Positions 8,360-17,354 of a stretch of DNA of 19,940 bases are shown here, piece after piece. Each line of letters opens with the position of its first letter. Position 1 is the first letter of the stretch. The notes beneath the pieces were generated by a model. It was given only the letters and a program-made list of their open reading frames with translations, was not told the DNA's origin and did not search any database. The DNA lies in assembly GCA_002315495.1 (NCBI GenBank), contig DCGJ01000089.1, positions 1-19,940 on the forward strand. Reading direction: 5' to 3'. The position numbers were made by a program, and so were the translations under genes. Origin of the DNA: Lachnoclostridium sp. UBA1781. Lineage in GTDB: Bacteria > Bacillota > Clostridia > Lachnospirales > Lachnospiraceae.

Positions 8360-11300
8360 CACTGCTTCCTCCTTTGTTAGCTGCGTTACGAACATATTTG
8401 TCCAAATCATCCAACGTGACTTCCGTCACAGTATCATCGTAAATCTCCATCATCTCGATATTGGAAAGGCTCTTAAACAGATTGACGCCCTCGGAGAACA
8501 TCTGCATGAATTCGTCATCATCGTCGTCATCCTCGTCATCGTCTTCGTCATCCGCATCATCATCCATATCGTCGAAATCGAACTCATCGTAGTCCGTATC
8601 GTCCTCGGATTCATCGAATTCATCGTCCTCGAACTCATCGTCGTCATCCTCGTCATCGATTTCGCTAAAGATGTTGCCAAGAGACATTCCGCCCTGCTCA
8701 AGAACCGGATTCTGCTTCTTCGCTGCCTTGTTGGACGCTTTCGGTGCTTCCTTTGCGGTATCTTCATCCGTCACACCGGCTTCTCCGAGTCGGGCACGAA
8801 CCGCGCTTTCCACGCGCTCATTAATCCGAAGCTCCAGGTTATCCGATGCAAGCTTCTCCACAAGCGCGGTAAGCTTTTCCTCGGTACGATTGCTTCCGGA
8901 TACGTTGGCAGCGATGGCTGCTGCAAGGGCCGTATAATCCGGGTTAATTGCCGCATTTCCAAACTCACGAACCTGCTCCACCGGCTTCTTCTCCGGCTCT
9001 GCCTTCGGCTCCTCGAAAGCCTCCGGTTCCGGCTCGTCGAACGAAAGCTCTAACTCCTCCGGCTCGCCCTCAAAGAACTCCAGGGAAACGAACTCGGAGC
9101 GGTTCTGCTCCTCATTCTCCAGTAGCTTCTCGGCGCCACGAATGCGAAGGCTCTGCAAATGCTTCTCACGACTGTCGCCTACGAATTCTTCCCAGTTCTC
9201 CGGACCGCCCAGCCCTTCAAAGTAGGTACTTGTGAAGTTCGGATTCTCGAACATATTAACAACATTCTCCGGCACATCCACACGGAAGGAGGAGCGACTT
9301 GCCGGGCCTAATACGGTAAATACCTGGCCTCGCGGTGCTGCAACAATCTGCTCCTGCTCATTTTCATTGATTCCACCGGCCTTCTCATAGAGCTTACAAA
9401 GGTCGTCCATATCGTTCGGTGCCAGTGAAAAGATGAAGCTGTACTGACACGCATTAATAATTGCGGTAGACTTTCTGGCCAGCTCTTCCGTGCCTACAAA
9501 GTCCTTAATATTCTGTGTAATGACAATCTGCATACCGTTATACTTACGGATACGCTTTGCCAGCTGATACATAAAGTCGAGTGCAACCGGGAATTTTTCG
9601 TCAATGAAGACATGGGCCTCATCGACAACAACCACAATCTTGCGATGGGCATTGTTCTTTATGTTGTACTCACGGTTTTTAATAATTTCGTTGTCGATGT
9701 ACTTCAGAACGAGAAGCATCTGTGCATTTGCGACCGTATTGTTACGGTTTGACAACAGCGACTGGAAATTGAATACCGTGAACTTTTCTTCGGTAGTAAT
9801 CGTACTCGGGCCGTTCCAGATGTTCGCATTTCGTCCGCCGGTGGCAAATTTCTGAATGTAATTCATCAGGGTACGAAGCATCGTACGAAGGTACTGATTG
9901 TCCGTCTCCTGGAACTCCTCCAGAATCGCATCGTACAGGTCATCGAAAACCGGGAAATCCGTCGGCTTCAGCTTGGAAAGGTCGGTTTCCGGAGTAATTC
10001 CCTTGCGAATATAGGTACGGTCAATCATGGAGTTCAGATACTCTAAGGCATCCTTCTCACAATCCGGAAGAATCTGCTTGAAGAACTCTTCGAGGAACTG
10101 CAAATGCGTTGCGTAACTTCCGGATACGGTTTCTCCGTCAGACTCATCATCGTCTAGCGCGGTGATGATGTGGAACGGATTCATACGGCCGAACTGCGCA
10201 TTTCCAACGTTAATAAACTTACCATGGAGGTTCTTCGCAAGCTCTGCGTACTCGTTCTCCGGGTCAAGAATAAAAATCTTGGAATCGTCTGCCGCAAGGT
10301 TCGTAAGAAGGCTCTTGGTCGCGTAGGATTTACCGGAACCGGACTTACCTACGATTACCATATTCGAGTTAACTCGCTCGCTGTCTCTGCGGAAGAAATC
10401 GAGGAATACCGGAACGCCGTCACTGCTTCCGAGCTTAACACCCTTCTCATCTGCAACATTTGCAAAGATCCAAGGATAACCCGCTGCCACGGTATTCGAC
10501 GGAACGCCTCGTCCATCCTTACCAAACGGATCGTAACCACTAATCTGCGATGCGATAAAGCCGTCGGTCTGCTGGAATTCCAGATTGCCAAGGCGAAGCC
10601 CATTCTCACGATAGATGCGGCGGACGGTCTTGCTAAAATTATTGGCTCTTGGAAGATCATCGCGGTCCTTGGACTGCTCTTTATACCACTTTTCGGTCAT
10701 TACCATGTCGTAGATGGTAACATAAATGTTCATCTGAAGAAGCGTTTCGTTCTCTCCGTGAAGCGTTTCGAGAAGCTCCGACAAACTCTGAATATGGCTT
10801 TCGAGTTCCATCAATTTGGAATCCACGGAAGTCGTCGCCTCCTGACCACGCAACTCGTTCAGGGAACGGTCGATGGAACGAACGGCCTTTTCACGGTCCA
10901 TCGGTTTGCATTTTATGACAACCTTGGTACCCGGCATAGACATTACGGATGCAAGCCATGCATTGGAAACCTCACTCGGATAATTGATGATTCGCTTGAC
11001 TGCAGAAACCGTGTAGTCGACATCCACTCGTTTCATCTTGATATCGATTCGCTCCGGCATTGCCCAAGCAGCATACTGTTCAGGAGAAAGAGAATCGAGT
11101 TCCTCTTCCTTAACGTTCGTGTTGTTACTGTACTTAAGGAACAATGCGAGCTCCTTGGAATCCAGTCTGGACGGGCTCAACTCACCCTGACGAAGACTGT
11201 CTAACACCTCACGAAGCTGCATCTCCAACTGATGTCTGTCCTTTTCAAACAGCACCAGATAGTAGCACGGAACAAACACACGGGAATCATTTTCCAACAT

Positions 11301-11951
11301 CTGAAGCTCGCTGATGCGGTCGTAGATAATCTCGACTCTTGACTTCAGCTCGTCCTCACGAATCGCACCGCGTTCAAATGCTTCCCTAAGACTGTCCAGC
11401 TTCTCATATTCCATTGTAATGTACTTCATATAGTGAAGCGGACGATCAATTTTTACGATATTTGCAGCATAGTCCGGGGAAATGTTCCGAAGCACCTTAC
11501 CCAAGCCATTGACAATCGAATTGGTCTTTCGATTCTGTGAGAAGAAGCGGAATTCTACCGCAGGAATCTCAATCGCTGCACCATAATAATCGTCTCCGTA
11601 AAGGATAACGTCATCCCGAATGTCCGTGAATGCGCATATATGCTCCATGTCGACTGCGCCGGTCTGCCCATGCTCCTGCTGCTCGAAGGTAACGCCCTCG
11701 TAGTGCTTCTTATCTCCTATATGCTTCAGCATATGGAACAGGAACATGTAGTTTGCTTCACCGTCAATCTTCAGAATTAAGAAGATGAAAATGCACACCA
11801 GAACAATCGTAATGATGATTTTTCCCGGAATATTGGACAGCAAAAGTAAAGTTACCAAGACGACTCCGATTGCACATACCAGAATGTCTAAGAACCCAAT
11901 GCCCTTAAAGATTTCAGTTTTTACCTTCGTTTTTCCTGGAATCAGCCACAT
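8340..11951 (-). CDS. virB4: VirB4-family T4SS ATPase with fused VirB3/PrgI-like N-terminus
   Basis: A 1,203-residue ATPase that energises T4SS assembly and substrate transfer at the cytoplasmic membrane. Residues 1-85 carry a basic start, two membrane helices (about 20-39 and 42-61) and a YMFLFHMLKHI tail, the layout of PrgI/VirB3 proteins, here joined directly to VirB4. Walker A is GKSGSGKS (535-542), followed by the FILDPENEYAELA segment typical of VirB4 (560-572). Walker B is VVVVDEAHVFID (773-784), and ITQNIKDF (811-818) is the conserved region after it. The core ends near 935. Residues of about 950-1203 are an extra tail: Glu/Pro-rich, then Ala/Glu helical, then a nearly pure Asp/Glu block (1096-1147), then a short conserved-looking end. 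Usual VirB4 length is about 600-850. The start has an AAAGGG site 7 bases upstream and lies 30 bp after virB6. Confidence 0.93.
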   Translation of the reverse strand: MWLIPGKTKVKTEIFKGIGFLDILVCAIGVVLVTLLLLSNIPGKIIITIVLVCIFIFLILKIDGEANYMFLFHMLKHIGDKKHYEGVTFEQQEHGQTGAVDMEHICAFTDIRDDVILYGDDYYGAAIEIPAVEFRFFSQNRKTNSIVNGLGKVLRNISPDYAANIVKIDRPLHYMKYITMEYEKLDSLREAFERGAIREDELKSRVEIIYDRISELQMLENDSRVFVPCYYLVLFEKDRHQLEMQLREVLDSLRQGELSPSRLDSKELALFLKYSNNTNVKEEELDSLSPEQYAAWAMPERIDIKMKRVDVDYTVSAVKRIINYPSEVSNAWLASVMSMPGTKVVIKCKPMDREKAVRSIDRSLNELRGQEATTSVDSKLMELESHIQSLSELLETLHGENETLLQMNIYVTIYDMVMTEKWYKEQSKDRDDLPRANNFSKTVRRIYRENGLRLGNLEFQQTDGFIASQISGYDPFGKDGRGVPSNTVAAGYPWIFANVADEKGVKLGSSDGVPVFLDFFRRDSERVNSNMVIVGKSGSGKSYATKSLLTNLAADDSKIFILDPENEYAELAKNLHGKFINVGNAQFGRMNPFHIITALDDDESDGETVSGSYATHLQFLEEFFKQILPDCEKDALEYLNSMIDRTYIRKGITPETDLSKLKPTDFPVFDDLYDAILEEFQETDNQYLRTMLRTLMNYIQKFATGGRNANIWNGPSTITTEEKFTVFNFQSLLSNRNNTVANAQMLLVLKYIDNEIIKNREYNIKNNAHRKIVVVVDEAHVFIDEKFPVALDFMYQLAKRIRKYNGMQIVITQNIKDFVGTEELARKSTAIINACQYSFIFSLAPNDMDDLCKLYEKAGGINENEQEQIVAAPRGQVFTVLGPASRSSFRVDVPENVVNMFENPNFTSTYFEGLGGPENWEEFVGDSREKHLQSLRIRGAEKLLENEEQNRSEFVSLEFFEGEPEELELSFDEPEPEAFEEPKAEPEKKPVEQVREFGNAAINPDYTALAAAIAANVSGSNRTEEKLTALVEKLASDNLELRINERVESAVRARLGEAGVTDEDTAKEAPKASNKAAKKQNPVLEQGGMSLGNIFSEIDDEDDDDEFEDDEFDESEDDTDYDEFDFDDMDDDADDEDDDEDDDDDDEFMQMFSEGVNLFKSLSNIEMMEIYDDTVTEVTLDDLDKYVRNAANKGGSSDETETV
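8511..8666 (-). repeat. Acidic Asp/Glu tract (GAT/GAC/GAA repeat) in the virB4 tail
   Basis: The DNA is a degenerate repeat of gat, gac and gaa codons (seen on the plus strand as tcgtcatcc-type runs), encoding about 50 residues that are mostly Asp or Glu with scattered Phe, Tyr and Met. It lies in the extra C-terminal part of VirB4. Repeats of this kind can change length by slippage, so length may vary between relatives. Confidence 0.9.
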
Positions 11952-11981
11952 ATTACTGCCCTTTCTGTTCTAACACTTACC

Positions 11982-14219
11982 TTAATTTCTACTGTTATGA
12001 TTGGTCGGCTGCGGGGATATTCCACCTGCATTTCGTTGCGGAGGAGTCTTTGCGACGCCGCCCTGCGAACCACCCTGGCCGCCTTGTCCGCCCTGCGCGT
12101 TGTTATTCGCCTGGCCTCCCTGTGGACTGCCTTGGCCACCCTGACCGCCCTGAGCGTTGTTATTCGCCTGTCCTCCGTCTCGAGGTCCGTGATAAACCAT
12201 TCCGGCACCACCAAGACCTCTGGTGCTGCTACCGGAACCGGAAGCTCTCTGAATACCTTCACTCTCGCGAAGATTATTCAACTGGTCATTCGACATTCCG
12301 TACTTCTCTTTCGCCTCATCACCGGACATCTGCGCAACATGCTCTCTTGCATTATTTTTCAGGTCATCATTTTTACTGTGGAGGTAATCCATCAGATTCT
12401 CTCTTGCCTGATCCTGTTGTGCGGCTTTCTGTCGATGCTCTGAAGCACCTTCTCCCAGCCAGTTATGAGCCGCCTGCTTGATGGTGTTGCCCATCTCCCG
12501 CAAGCTGTTTCCGGCAGACTGCGCCGCTCTCAGTCCGGCACCCACCTTGCTCTTATCATCCTTCATCTTACGGTTCATTGCCGCACCGGCTTTATCCATT
12601 GCACGGCCACCCGTACGATCCCAGAGGGCTGAACCGGCCTTCCCTGCCATGGAAGCAGCTTTTCCGCCATACTTCGAGGCAATTCCTGCGCCCTTACGTC
12701 CAAGGGAAACAGCACTGCCAATCGTACTCTTAGCTGCTGCGGAGCCCGCGCTACCTGCGGTAACGGACTGGAAGCCTGCCTGGTCTGCCAGAATACCGGT
12801 AATAATATTACCTGCCTTCTCAATCGTATAAGAAACCGCAATCAGGAAGATAATCTTTGCGGTCATATTGTAGATGGAAGTCTCAAACAATTCCAGATTG
12901 GAATTGAATACAATCGGAACAAATAACAGAAGCAGACGAATCGAGATAACAGTACCAAGAACGCTAAAGGACTGTACAACAAAGGCAACGGTCCACTGCT
13001 TCACTTTGGCTCCGTCGTCAAAGGCCATGGTAGCCGCAAACGGAGGAAATGCCAGATACAAAAGTACCATATTGAAGATTCGTGATACACAGTTCATGGC
13101 AATCTTCAGGAATTCCTGAATCAGAATAAGGCCAACAATGATAATCAGGAAGTGACATCCCATGTTATACACGTCAAAGTCACCCTTAACCGTATCATAG
13201 CTGTAAACGGACTTGCTTCCGTTCATGTAGTCTGCACGAATTGCGTCATACATGCCTGCATTTCGATTGTAATAATCGTTATGCGCACAGTCCATCGTTC
13301 CTGCCAGGAATACGATGGTATCGATTCGAAGAGAATTATCCGAGCCCTTAAGGCTGACTCTTGGATTGGAGTACTTTTCCAGCGGCTTAAAGTTATCCAT
13401 CGTTTCGATGATGACCATTGCCTCACTAATCGCGTTATAAATATTCTCATCGTACTCGTCGATTGGCTGCTCCTCGCTCAGATCATGCGCCTTTGCAATC
13501 TTAGCCAGCACATATTGCCAGGTTGGTGTTGTGTAGTCCGCGTAAACTACATTCGAGCCATTAATCGTATAATCCTCGTAGGAGAATTCAAATACCCTGC
13601 GGTCCTGAAGGATAAGCATATCCCGACGAATATCGTTGTAACAGCTGTTAATATTGTAACGGCTGTCTCTGGATGGATTGAGGGAATAGTTTCCAATCTT
13701 ATCCAGAACACGCGCCATGGCCGCATATTCCTCCGGCTTAAAGGTTTTATTGTTCTTGATATTTTCGTTTATTTCATCCGCGTGATCAAACAGATATGTG
13801 ATCTGCTGCATCAGAACATTAGTACAGTTCAACACACCGATAATAATCGCATTCATCAGGAGAATCAGGACGATACTCTTAATCAGATTTCCAACGATTC
13901 CGCCAAGCGTCGTCTTCACCTTATCATTCGTATCGAAGATTTTTCGCACGACATTCAGGATTGCAAACGCAAATGCAAGCGCTATACCGATGAGTGCCAT
14001 TCCTTTATAAACAATTGCAATGGTACTGTTTCCAAAGAAAACATCGATCAAATACTTATATGAGGTACCATCAACCTTCACCTTTGTCAAACCGACAAAG
14101 ACTCCAAAACAGTTATAGATACCATTCAATAACTTTAATACGGCACAATCGAGGAGGAAGAAAAGTCCGAAGAACCAGTCTTCGAGATCCCCGATAATGT
14201 CAAAAAGCAAATAACTCAT
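11982..14219 (-). CDS. VirB6/TrbL-like polytopic channel protein
   Basis: A 745-residue membrane protein placed directly before virB4, as TrbL/VirB6-like proteins are in Gram-positive T4SS clusters; it would form part of the membrane channel. Hydrophobic segments lie at about 16-38, 68-92, 108-133, 352-372, 380-400, 410-438 and 452-478. Between the third and fourth there is a soluble loop of about 210 residues (145-350) with three Cys residues, likely extracellular. The segment after the fourth helix (FLKIAMNCVSRIFNMVLLYL, then FPPFAATMAF) is typical of this class. After 480 the protein turns into an Ala/Gly/Lys-rich cytoplasmic tail, then a Gln/Gly/Asn repeat. Start ATG has an AAAGGG site 6-7 bases upstream; the next gene starts 30 bp after the stop. 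Family assignment rests on topology and context, not on a catalytic motif. Confidence 0.85.
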   Translation of the reverse strand: MSYLLFDIIGDLEDWFFGLFFLLDCAVLKLLNGIYNCFGVFVGLTKVKVDGTSYKYLIDVFFGNSTIAIVYKGMALIGIALAFAFAILNVVRKIFDTNDKVKTTLGGIVGNLIKSIVLILLMNAIIIGVLNCTNVLMQQITYLFDHADEINENIKNNKTFKPEEYAAMARVLDKIGNYSLNPSRDSRYNINSCYNDIRRDMLILQDRRVFEFSYEDYTINGSNVVYADYTTPTWQYVLAKIAKAHDLSEEQPIDEYDENIYNAISEAMVIIETMDNFKPLEKYSNPRVSLKGSDNSLRIDTIVFLAGTMDCAHNDYYNRNAGMYDAIRADYMNGSKSVYSYDTVKGDFDVYNMGCHFLIIIVGLILIQEFLKIAMNCVSRIFNMVLLYLAFPPFAATMAFDDGAKVKQWTVAFVVQSFSVLGTVISIRLLLLFVPIVFNSNLELFETSIYNMTAKIIFLIAVSYTIEKAGNIITGILADQAGFQSVTAGSAGSAAAKSTIGSAVSLGRKGAGIASKYGGKAASMAGKAGSALWDRTGGRAMDKAGAAMNRKMKDDKSKVGAGLRAAQSAGNSLREMGNTIKQAAHNWLGEGASEHRQKAAQQDQARENLMDYLHSKNDDLKNNAREHVAQMSGDEAKEKYGMSNDQLNNLRESEGIQRASGSGSSTRGLGGAGMVYHGPRDGGQANNNAQGGQGGQGSPQGGQANNNAQGGQGGQGGSQGGVAKTPPQRNAGGISPQPTNHNSRN
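12066..12176 (-). repeat. Gly/Gln/Asn tandem repeat in the VirB6-like tail
   Basis: Two copies of a unit encoding GGQANNNAQGGQGGQG (residues 682-697 and 701-716) lie side by side, with near-identical DNA, so the duplication is recent or kept by slippage. The region is predicted disordered and lies in the cytoplasmic tail. Confidence 0.85.
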
Positions 14220-14241
14220 TCTGAACCCTTTCCGTTACAAA

Positions 14242-15258
14242 TCATCGAACTCGCTTCTTCTTGCGAGAAATCACCAGATATACAAAAGCACCGATCGCCA
14301 GCGCCACAACAACACAAATCAGAATCAGGCCCATGTTGTTGAGATATAACAAAATCGTAAATGCGTAATGTGTTACGTTCCCGGCCTGATCCGTAATCGT
14401 AATTGTGTAGTTACCGGAAGCGTCCAGAACCTTCTGATACGCCATCTGCTTGTTATCATGGTAAATCACAATATCCCATTCCGGATTCGCATCGGAGATA
14501 TCCACCGGTCCTCTCGCCAGGTTCTTCTCGTTTAACGCAGCAAGCGCCAGGGTTGGCGGCGTACGAAGCACCGTCGTTGTCACCTGTTCGGTAAGCTTGG
14601 TGGCTTTATTGGTAATCGTGAACGTATACGTTCCTTCGTTCTCCAGTGTCAACGTATCTCCCGTCACTCCCAGGTTGGATTCGCCGAGGGACACATTCGA
14701 AATGCTGTATCTGCCGGATACGCTCACATTTTCCGCATTGGTATACTCGCCCAAAATCGTGAACTTCAGGACCGTAATCCTCTGTGAGTTCGCGCCAAAT
14801 ACGATTACCACATAATATCCCGGAGCCGTAATATTGGACGTATCAAGGTCCGTCTGCTCCACGCCATCCTTGTAAATCTTCAGTCCAAGCTCCGTACCTC
14901 CGGAGACGCTAACCGCATTTCCGGTGATTGCACCACTGCCGACGTTCGAGGAAATCATGTTCACTCCCACACCCTCAACAGTGTATAGGAACAAGCCTCT
15001 TTCCACGTCGTAAGTACAGGTATCGCTTACGTAAATGCTTCCCTGCCCGGTCGAACCGTTCTCACCCGTTGTCGGCGTAACATCCTCGATCGGCTTTCCG
15101 GTCATCTCGTCAATTTCTTCAATATCCACGATGCTTCCACCGTTGGAATCGGCCGCATATGCCGGAGCCGCAAAAAGAATTCCGCAGGTTAACAGCGTCG
15201 CAATTCCCATCCGGCGTAATCTACGCGTTAATTTTTTTGTTTCGTACCGAAATATCAT
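14242..15258 (-). CDS. Membrane-anchored surface protein in the T4SS operon
   Basis: A 338-residue exported protein of unknown family. The Met of MIFRYETKK is chosen because GAGG lies 6 bases upstream; a Met four codons earlier has no site. A long basic N-terminus (KKLTRRLRR) precedes a signal sequence (MGIATLLTCGILFAAPAYA) with likely cleavage after AYA near residue 35. The ectodomain (about 36-303) is Thr/Gly/Val rich with beta patterns resembling two or three Ig-like folds; the last one (DIVIYHDNKQ to NYTITITDQAGN) is the clearest. A C-terminal helix (about 308-330, LILICVVVALAIGAFVYLVI) followed by SRKKKRVR anchors it in the membrane, with no LPXTG motif ahead of it. The start overlaps the virD4 end by 38 bp and the stop is 22 bp before the VirB6-like gene, so it is firmly in the operon. 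Likely an extracytoplasmic component of the apparatus (inference). Confidence 0.87.
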   Translation of the reverse strand: MIFRYETKKLTRRLRRMGIATLLTCGILFAAPAYAADSNGGSIVDIEEIDEMTGKPIEDVTPTTGENGSTGQGSIYVSDTCTYDVERGLFLYTVEGVGVNMISSNVGSGAITGNAVSVSGGTELGLKIYKDGVEQTDLDTSNITAPGYYVVIVFGANSQRITVLKFTILGEYTNAENVSVSGRYSISNVSLGESNLGVTGDTLTLENEGTYTFTITNKATKLTEQVTTTVLRTPPTLALAALNEKNLARGPVDISDANPEWDIVIYHDNKQMAYQKVLDASGNYTITITDQAGNVTHYAFTILLYLNNMGLILICVVVALAIGAFVYLVISRKKKRVR

Positions 15259-17233
15259 AAAATACCTCATCTGCGCGGAACATATGGCTACGAATATCTG
15301 TCATATCCATCTTTCCGAATTTGTAATAATCGCACCGATAGCTCGGTGTATAAAGAGTCTGGAGCGGGTAGTTACCGATGGTAACGATAATCGCATTTCC
15401 GGTCGACTCCTTGTTGTTCAGCTTCTGCAGGTCGGACGGGTAAATGAGTGGTCGAACCTGTACCTGGGTGGAGATGCTAACCTCACCCATCTTGCCACCG
15501 GTACTACCGGAAGCGGAATTGGTCTTCACGGTCTTGTTACCGCAAAGCTCGGAGAATTCCTTACACGTTGCGATATCGTTCGAACCAATGAACATCTTCA
15601 TGGCACAGTTGGACTTGATAATGTTTGCCACCTGCTCGCCATAGACGGTATTGAGCTGTGCGTAGGACTGAAGCACCATGTTGAACCAAATCTTACGGCT
15701 TCGACCTACGGTAATCATCTTATCAAACTTCTCAATCTTCGGCATGTTACCGAACTCATCGAGAATAAAGTAGACATTTCTCGGAAGAGACAGGTCCTCA
15801 CGGAAGGACGCTTCCTTAATCAGTGCCTTGTAGATACAGAGTACGAAAATGGCCGCCAAGCCGTGTCTCGTATCCTTTTCATCCGGAATCTTCATGAACA
15901 AAGCCACCGGCTTCTTTGCAAATTCCGCCGGATTAATATCCGTTGCGGAGGTCAGGCCGCAGATACCACGGTCATTGAAAATGCTCAGCTTGTCGAAGGT
16001 AATGGACATATACGAGCTCATGGTCTGCGTAGCCGCGCCAAGTACCTGACGGGACAGTGTGTAGGCCTGCGACATCGGACCACGGCCTTCAAAATACGCC
16101 TTCAGTTCCTTGAACTCATCCTTAGAGTTCGTAAGAATCTTGTTGACGTTGAAGAAATTGAACTTCTCCTTCGTCATGTGAAGCTCCGGATTCTCGGAAT
16201 CCTCAAGCATGGCAAGTACCGTCGCAAGGACAATGGTTCTCGCACCCTTCTCCCACAACGGCTCCTTCTCATTCGTAATCGGACACAAAACGGAGACAAA
16301 ATCGTTCAGATCCTCATACATTTCGTCATAGATTTTCTGCTTTTTAACCGCAATTTCATCACGGCATCGACTTACATCCGCGTAAGCCATACCCTGATGC
16401 TCAATCCACAGGCTTCCCTCCTCCGGAACCTCTCCGCCAACCGGCTTCAGGTTCGGATAATTCGCGAAGCTGTCTTTATGTGCAACAATTCCCTTTCCTG
16501 TTTCAATGTATTCCTGATACATATCCCAAATGGTACTGAGCGGATTCCAACGGCTGGAGGAATAGGTATCACGAAGGTCAAGCACCTTCACATCATACCC
16601 CTTCTCCGTCAGGAACTTGGAATGAAGATCCAAAAGCTCGCCCTTCGGGTCGGTTACAATCATGCTCGAACCCTTCTCGGCCGCTGCCAGAAGCTGAATC
16701 ATCGGATTGATAAACGTCGTCGTCTTACCGGAACCGGTAGCACCGATAATCAGCGAATGGGCGCCGCTCATAATGTTACCGGTGAGTTTTCCCTTTCGGT
16801 CAAGGCAGGCACGCATCGGCACACCGTCATTTTTCAGCTGATTGATATTCTCCCAGGTAAATGCCGGGAAGTTGAAGTCTCTCTCCTTATCGTTCATGAA
16901 ACGGCTGTTCTCAAGAACGCTCTCGATGTCCGACTTCTTATTATTACGGAAGAGTCGATTACCCGGCGTTGAAGTATCCATGTAGTTGATCCAGAGAATC
17001 GAGCCGCAAATCAGGGTTGCAACGAGACCGAGCACCCAGGTCTGGGCCTTCAAAAAATACGCAAAACTGATTTCCAGCTTACCGCCATCGAAAATGCTTC
17101 CCACGCTTTCAAGAATCATCTCCAACACAAAACCGAGGACTACAATCGAAAGAATGGCAAGAAGACCATTGGTAAGAATCTTCAGGCCGAGCCCCGCATT
17201 TTGAATTTTTTCTTTCATTTTTTTATCCGCCAT
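15221..17233 (-). CDS. virD4: VirD4-family T4SS coupling ATPase
   Basis: A 670-residue coupling protein (VirD4/TraG family) that recruits the relaxase-DNA complex and feeds it to the T4SS channel. Two N-terminal membrane helices (about 18-41 and 60-84) anchor it. Walker A is GATGSGKTT (164-172) in the typical LIIGATGSGKTTTFINP context, followed by MIVTDPKGEL (191-200). Walker B is YFILDEFGNMP (488-498), and VGRSRKIWFNMVLQS (509-523) is the conserved segment after it. RWNPLSTI (228-235), TAR-like KGARTIVLATVLAML (329-343) and SNCAMKMFIGSND (541-553) are also family features. Length is normal. The start has AGGAGG only 4 bases upstream, a little close but acceptable. It is the first gene of the run after a control region with a candidate promoter. 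No helical all-alpha insertion or C-terminal acidic tail is evident. Confidence 0.95.
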   Translation of the reverse strand: MADKKMKEKIQNAGLGLKILTNGLLAILSIVVLGFVLEMILESVGSIFDGGKLEISFAYFLKAQTWVLGLVATLICGSILWINYMDTSTPGNRLFRNNKKSDIESVLENSRFMNDKERDFNFPAFTWENINQLKNDGVPMRACLDRKGKLTGNIMSGAHSLIIGATGSGKTTTFINPMIQLLAAAEKGSSMIVTDPKGELLDLHSKFLTEKGYDVKVLDLRDTYSSSRWNPLSTIWDMYQEYIETGKGIVAHKDSFANYPNLKPVGGEVPEEGSLWIEHQGMAYADVSRCRDEIAVKKQKIYDEMYEDLNDFVSVLCPITNEKEPLWEKGARTIVLATVLAMLEDSENPELHMTKEKFNFFNVNKILTNSKDEFKELKAYFEGRGPMSQAYTLSRQVLGAATQTMSSYMSITFDKLSIFNDRGICGLTSATDINPAEFAKKPVALFMKIPDEKDTRHGLAAIFVLCIYKALIKEASFREDLSLPRNVYFILDEFGNMPKIEKFDKMITVGRSRKIWFNMVLQSYAQLNTVYGEQVANIIKSNCAMKMFIGSNDIATCKEFSELCGNKTVKTNSASGSTGGKMGEVSISTQVQVRPLIYPSDLQKLNNKESTGNAIIVTIGNYPLQTLYTPSYRCDYYKFGKMDMTDIRSHMFRADEVFYDISVRNKKINA

Positions 17234-17354
17234 TGGTCCTCCTATCGGATTCCTCCGTCTATTTTTTGAAATAACTGTAAAATTTCGTAGTATATTATGT
17301 TCTGTCGATGTTCAGTTCCCTGATTTCAAGGCCTAAAACCCCATTTAATCATCC

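Noticed and set aside
8292..9053. A 253-residue plus-strand open frame rich in Ile/Val across the end of virB4
   Set aside because: It is the complement of the Asp/Glu codon tract (GAT/GAC read as ATC/GTC), a composition artefact.
10170..11204. A 344-residue plus-strand open frame opposite virB4
   Set aside because: It overlaps the VirB4 N-terminal half and Walker A region on the other strand; there is no initiation signal or recognisable product.
12066..12176. Short tandem repeat considered as a possible CRISPR array or iteron set
   Set aside because: The repeat is in frame, codes for a Gly/Gln/Asn tail, has no regular spacers and only two units.
15035..16972. A 645-residue open frame on the plus strand, antisense to virD4
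   Set aside because: The opposite strand encodes a clear VirD4 with all its motifs. The antisense frame has no ribosome binding site, no domain and a composition expected from complementing coding DNA.
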